This document shows positions 5,400 to 8,313 of a stretch of 8,313 bases of DNA, piece by piece (the first letter of the stretch is position 1; each line of letters opens with the position of its first letter). Source of the stretch: an uncultured Bacteroides sp. Lineage in GTDB: Bacteria > Bacteroidota > Bacteroidia > Bacteroidales > Bacteroidaceae. Under the pieces are notes generated by a model. The model was not told the origin of the DNA. It did no database searches and saw only the letters and a list, made by a program, of their open reading frames with translations. The translations under genes were made by a program, and so were the position numbers. Location of the stretch: contig CAUEFX010000105.1 in NCBI GenBank assembly GCA_958477465.1, positions 1-8,313 of the forward strand, in the 5' to 3' direction.

Positions 5400-8162
5400 A
5401 TGGATAAAATAACTATTCCACAACTGGTATCCCGGCGTATCCTTATATTGGATGGGGCGATGGGTACCATGATTCAGCAATACAACTTAAAAGAAGAAGA
5501 TTTTCGCGGCGAGCGTTTCGCTCATATTCCCGGACAGTTGAAAGGAAACAATGATTTGCTCTGCCTTACCCGTCCGGATGTGATTCAGGATATTCATCGT
5601 AAATATCTTGAGGCGGGTGCCGATATTATTGAAACGAATACTTTCAGTTCGACCATAGTGTCTATGGCCGATTACCATGTAGAGGAGTACGTGCGCGAAA
5701 TAAATCTGGCGGCTGTAAAACTCGCTCGTGAGGTGGCTGATGAGTATACGGCTAAGAATCCGCAGAAACCCCGTTTTGTAGCCGGGTCTGTGGGGCCTAC
5801 CAATAAGACCTGTTCTATGAGTCCGGATGTGAATAATCCGGCTTTCCGTGCTTTGAGTTATGATGAACTGGCTGATGCTTACCAACAACAGATGGAGGCA
5901 ATGCTCGAAGGTGGGGTAGATGCCATTCTGATTGAAACGATTTTCGATACATTGAATGCCAAAGCGGCTATTTATGCTGCCGAAAAAGCTATAAAGAAAA
6001 CAGGGGTCAAAGTACCCATTATGCTCTCTGTGACAGTTTCTGATACGGGTGGGCGTACATTGTCCGGCCAGACTTTGGATGCTTTTCTGGCTTCTGTACA
6101 GCATGCCGATATCTTCTCTGTCGGACTGAATTGCTCGTTTGGTGCAAAGCAGTTGAAACCTTTCCTTGAACAATTGGCAGCCCGTGCTCCCTATTATATC
6201 AGTGCGTACCCGAATGCCGGACTTCCCAATAGTTTGGGACAGTACGACCAGACCCCGACTGACATGGCTCATGAGGTCAAAGAATATATTCGTGAGGGGT
6301 TGGTTAATATCATTGGAGGCTGTTGTGGTACAACAGATGCATATATTGCCGAATATCCGGCTTTGATAGAGGGAGCCCGCCCTCATGTGCCGGCCCGGAA
6401 ACCGGATTGCCTTTGGCTTTCCGGACTTGAACTTCTGGAGGTAAAGCCCGAGATTAATTTTGTGAATATCGGTGAACGTTGCAATGTGGCCGGTTCACGG
6501 AAATTTCTACGTCTGATTAATGAGAAGAAGTACGACGAAGCTCTTTCCATTGCCCGTCAGCAAGTGGAAGACGGTGCGCTGATTATCGATGTGAATATGG
6601 ATGACGGTTTGTTGGACGCTCGTCAGGAAATGACTACTTTCCTCAATCTGATAGCTTCCGAACCGGAGATAGCCCGTGTTCCTGTGATGGTTGACTCCTC
6701 TAAATGGGAAGTGATTGAAGCCGGTCTGAAATGTCTTCAAGGCAAATCGGTGGTAAACTCCATCTCTTTGAAAGAGGGTGAAGAAAAATTCCTGGAACAT
6801 GCCCGTATCATCAAGCAATATGGGGCTGCTGCCGTAGTGATGGCGTTCGATGAAAAAGGTCAGGCGGATACTGCTGCCCGTAAGATTGAGGTTTGCGAAC
6901 GCGCTTATCGGTTATTGGTGGATAAAATAGGTTTTAATCCGCAGGATATTATTTTCGACCCGAACGTGCTGGCAGTAGCTACCGGTATCGAAGAGCATAA
7001 TAACTACGCAGTCGATTTTATCAATGCAACAGGCTGGATACGGAAGAACCTCCCCGGTGCACATGTGAGTGGTGGTGTCAGTAATCTCTCGTTCTCTTTT
7101 CGCGGGAATAACTATATTCGTGAAGCAATGCACGCCGTATTCCTTTACCATGCTATCCGGCAGGGAATGGATATGGGAATTGTCAATCCGACTACTTCAG
7201 TATTGTATACGGATATTCCTGCCGATGTACTCGAGAAGATAGAAGATGTGGTTCTGAACCGCCGTCCGGATGCTTCCGAACGTTTGATCGAACTTGCCGA
7301 AGAATTAAAGGCCGGCAAGGGTGCGGACGCACAGATGGCTTCCAACTCTTCAGCGTCCGCCCGTCAGGCTTGGCATGACGGAACCGTACAGGAACGCTTG
7401 CAATATGCATTGATCAAAGGGATAGGTGATTTTCTGGAAGAGGATCTTGCAGAAGCTCTCCCGCTGTACGAAAGGGCGGTTGATGTGATCGAAGGCCCCT
7501 TGATGGATGGAATGAATTATGTAGGTGAGCTGTTCGGAGCAGGGAAGATGTTTCTGCCTCAGGTGGTAAAAACGGCGCGTACAATGAAAAAGGCTGTGGC
7601 TATTTTACAGCCGATTATCGAATCGGAGAAAAAGGAAGGTGCTTCTGCTGCCGGTAAGATATTGCTGGCTACCGTCAAGGGGGATGTGCATGATATCGGT
7701 AAGAACATTGTATCTGTGGTGATGGCTTGCAACGGTTATGACATTGTCGATTTGGGAGTGATGGTACCGGCCGAGACCATTGTACAGCGTGCTATTGAAG
7801 AGAAAGTGGACATGATTGGCCTAAGCGGACTGATCACTCCTTCCTTGGAAGAGATGGTTCATGTGGCTATGGAGTTGGAAAAGGCCGGTTTGGATATTCC
7901 CTTGTTGATTGGCGGTGCTACGACTTCGAAAATGCATACTGCTTTGAAAATTGCCCCTGTCTATCATGCCCCGGTTGTACATTTGAAAGACGCTTCTCTT
8001 AACGCCGGTGTAGCGGCACGACTGCTTAATCCGAAAACAAAAAAAGAATTGACGATGGAACTGGAGGAAGAGTATGAGGAATTGCGTGGCAAGAGTGGCA
8101 TGATGCGTCGCGAAACGGTATCGCTCGAGGAAGCGCAGAAGAATAAACTGAATTTGTTTTAA
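5400..8162 (+). CDS. metH: Cobalamin-dependent methionine synthase MetH lacking the reactivation domain
   Basis: 920 residues. MetH transfers the methyl group of 5-methyltetrahydrofolate through cobalamin to homocysteine, making methionine and tetrahydrofolate in the cytoplasm. Domains in order: homocysteine-binding barrel (about 1-325) with LDGAMGTMIQ at 17-26 and zinc ligands C245, C308 and C309 in LNC and GGCCGT; pterin-binding barrel (about 350-630) with NIGERCNVAGS (356-366), VMVDSS (429-434) and GGVSNLSFS (558-566); cap helices (about 655-745); cobalamin domain (about 750-880) with DVHDIG (762-767), where H764 is the cobalt lower ligand, plus SGLITPS (809-815) and GGATTS (838-843). The protein ends at LEEAQKNKLNLF, in the linker where the E. 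coli enzyme (1227 residues) continues into its AdoMet reactivation domain. No remnant of that domain is encoded downstream. No cobalamin riboswitch fits the 86-nt leader gap. Confidence 0.96.
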   Translation: MDKITIPQLVSRRILILDGAMGTMIQQYNLKEEDFRGERFAHIPGQLKGNNDLLCLTRPDVIQDIHRKYLEAGADIIETNTFSSTIVSMADYHVEEYVREINLAAVKLAREVADEYTAKNPQKPRFVAGSVGPTNKTCSMSPDVNNPAFRALSYDELADAYQQQMEAMLEGGVDAILIETIFDTLNAKAAIYAAEKAIKKTGVKVPIMLSVTVSDTGGRTLSGQTLDAFLASVQHADIFSVGLNCSFGAKQLKPFLEQLAARAPYYISAYPNAGLPNSLGQYDQTPTDMAHEVKEYIREGLVNIIGGCCGTTDAYIAEYPALIEGARPHVPARKPDCLWLSGLELLEVKPEINFVNIGERCNVAGSRKFLRLINEKKYDEALSIARQQVEDGALIIDVNMDDGLLDARQEMTTFLNLIASEPEIARVPVMVDSSKWEVIEAGLKCLQGKSVVNSISLKEGEEKFLEHARIIKQYGAAAVVMAFDEKGQADTAARKIEVCERAYRLLVDKIGFNPQDIIFDPNVLAVATGIEEHNNYAVDFINATGWIRKNLPGAHVSGGVSNLSFSFRGNNYIREAMHAVFLYHAIRQGMDMGIVNPTTSVLYTDIPADVLEKIEDVVLNRRPDASERLIELAEELKAGKGADAQMASNSSASARQAWHDGTVQERLQYALIKGIGDFLEEDLAEALPLYERAVDVIEGPLMDGMNYVGELFGAGKMFLPQVVKTARTMKKAVAILQPIIESEKKEGASAAGKILLATVKGDVHDIGKNIVSVVMACNGYDIVDLGVMVPAETIVQRAIEEKVDMIGLSGLITPSLEEMVHVAMELEKAGLDIPLLIGGATTSKMHTALKIAPVYHAPVVHLKDASLNAGVAARLLNPKTKKELTMELEEEYEELRGKSGMMRRETVSLEEAQKNKLNLF

Positions 8163-8178
8163 ACAATAGAAGTATGAA

Positions 8179-8207
8179 AAGGGAGACATTTTACCCGTGT
8201 CTTCCTT
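8179..8207 (+). other. Hairpin downstream of metH, possible weak terminator
   Basis: AAGGGAGACA and TGTCTTCCTT pair over 10 bp with one G-U, around a 9-nt loop, starting 16 nt after the metH stop. The next bases are GAAAAAAAAGG rather than a T-run, so it lacks the tail of a classical intrinsic terminator. TTCCTT (8202-8207) could instead pair with AAGGAA (8215-8220). It may be a 3'-end stabiliser. Confidence 0.4.
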
Positions 8208-8273
8208 GAAAAAAAAGGAAAATATGAATAGAAACACTTGATTTATGGATAGTGTTCATTCGATATAAGCTAC

Positions 8274-8281
8274 TAAATTTG
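8274..8281 (+). promoter_or_regulatory. -7 box (TAAATTTG) for the next plus-strand gene
   Basis: TAAATTTG matches TAnnTTTG exactly. It lies 23 nt before the ATG at 8305, the same layout as the 22-nt gap between box and ATG for the lipoprotein gene at 3454. No clear -33 TTTG is present. This suggests a new transcription unit begins after metH. Confidence 0.5.
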
Positions 8282-8295
8282 CGCTTATTTATCGT

Positions 8296-8313
8296 ATGAG
8301 CATTATGAAAAGA
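8296..8313 (+). CDS. Start of an unidentified gene cut by the window edge
   Basis: Two in-frame ATGs (8296 and 8305) open a frame reading MSIMKR that continues off the edge. The -7 box at 8274 leaves about 8 nt of leader for the first ATG and about 17 nt for the second, so the second (MKR...) is the likelier start. Only six codons are visible, so nothing can be said about the product. Confidence 0.35.

Noticed and set aside
5487..6386. 299-codon open frame on the minus strand inside metH
   Set aside because: It lies fully antisense to a well-conserved metH segment, has no recognisable motif, and is explained by codon bias of the sense strand.
8160..8313. Frameshift that cut off a C-terminal reactivation domain of metH
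   Set aside because: None of the sequence after the stop translates to anything like that domain, and a hairpin and a new promoter box follow directly.

Overview
The window looks like chromosomal DNA from a gut Bacteroides or a close relative. Coding DNA has moderate GC and gaps are AT-rich. Four gaps carry a TAnnTTTG box, the -7 element of Bacteroidetes sigma-ABfr promoters, and start codons are preceded by A-rich leaders rather than strong Shine-Dalgarno sites. The gene content agrees: a NigD-like lipoprotein, a Yip1-type membrane protein, a short MetH, and a PL1 pectate lyase with a Bacteroidetes-style C-terminal tail. No tRNA, rRNA, CRISPR array, insertion sequence or phage gene was seen.

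Left part, minus strand (1-2572). The 5' part of an NifU/IscU-like iron-sulfur scaffold gene runs off the left edge, with a complete Bacteroides-type promoter upstream (649-679). Upstream of that promoter, and also on the minus strand, is a 575-residue secreted pectate lyase-like protein (845-2572). It ends in an intrinsic terminator whose hairpin contains the last codons and the stop codon.

Right part, plus strand (2837-8162). A very acidic 166-residue protein of the DMP19 (DUF4375) type has its own -7 box. After a further -7 box comes a tightly packed run: NigD-like lipoprotein, Yip1-family membrane protein (2 nt after the previous stop, apparently starting at TTG), and smpB (7 nt later). 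After an 86-nt gap made largely of degenerate 7-nt repeats comes metH. MetH has the homocysteine, folate, cap and cobalamin domains but stops before the AdoMet reactivation domain. A last -7 box near the right edge appears to serve another plus-strand gene, of which only a few codons are present.

The genes do not form one obvious pathway. The run from the lipoprotein to smpB is probably co-transcribed, perhaps with metH, and joins an envelope pair to two housekeeping functions: ribosome rescue and methionine synthesis. The least understood parts are the acidic DMP19-like gene, the lipoprotein/Yip1 pair, the 7-nt repeat tract, and the sorting-tail-like end of the pectate lyase. Nothing here amounts to a clearly new system.
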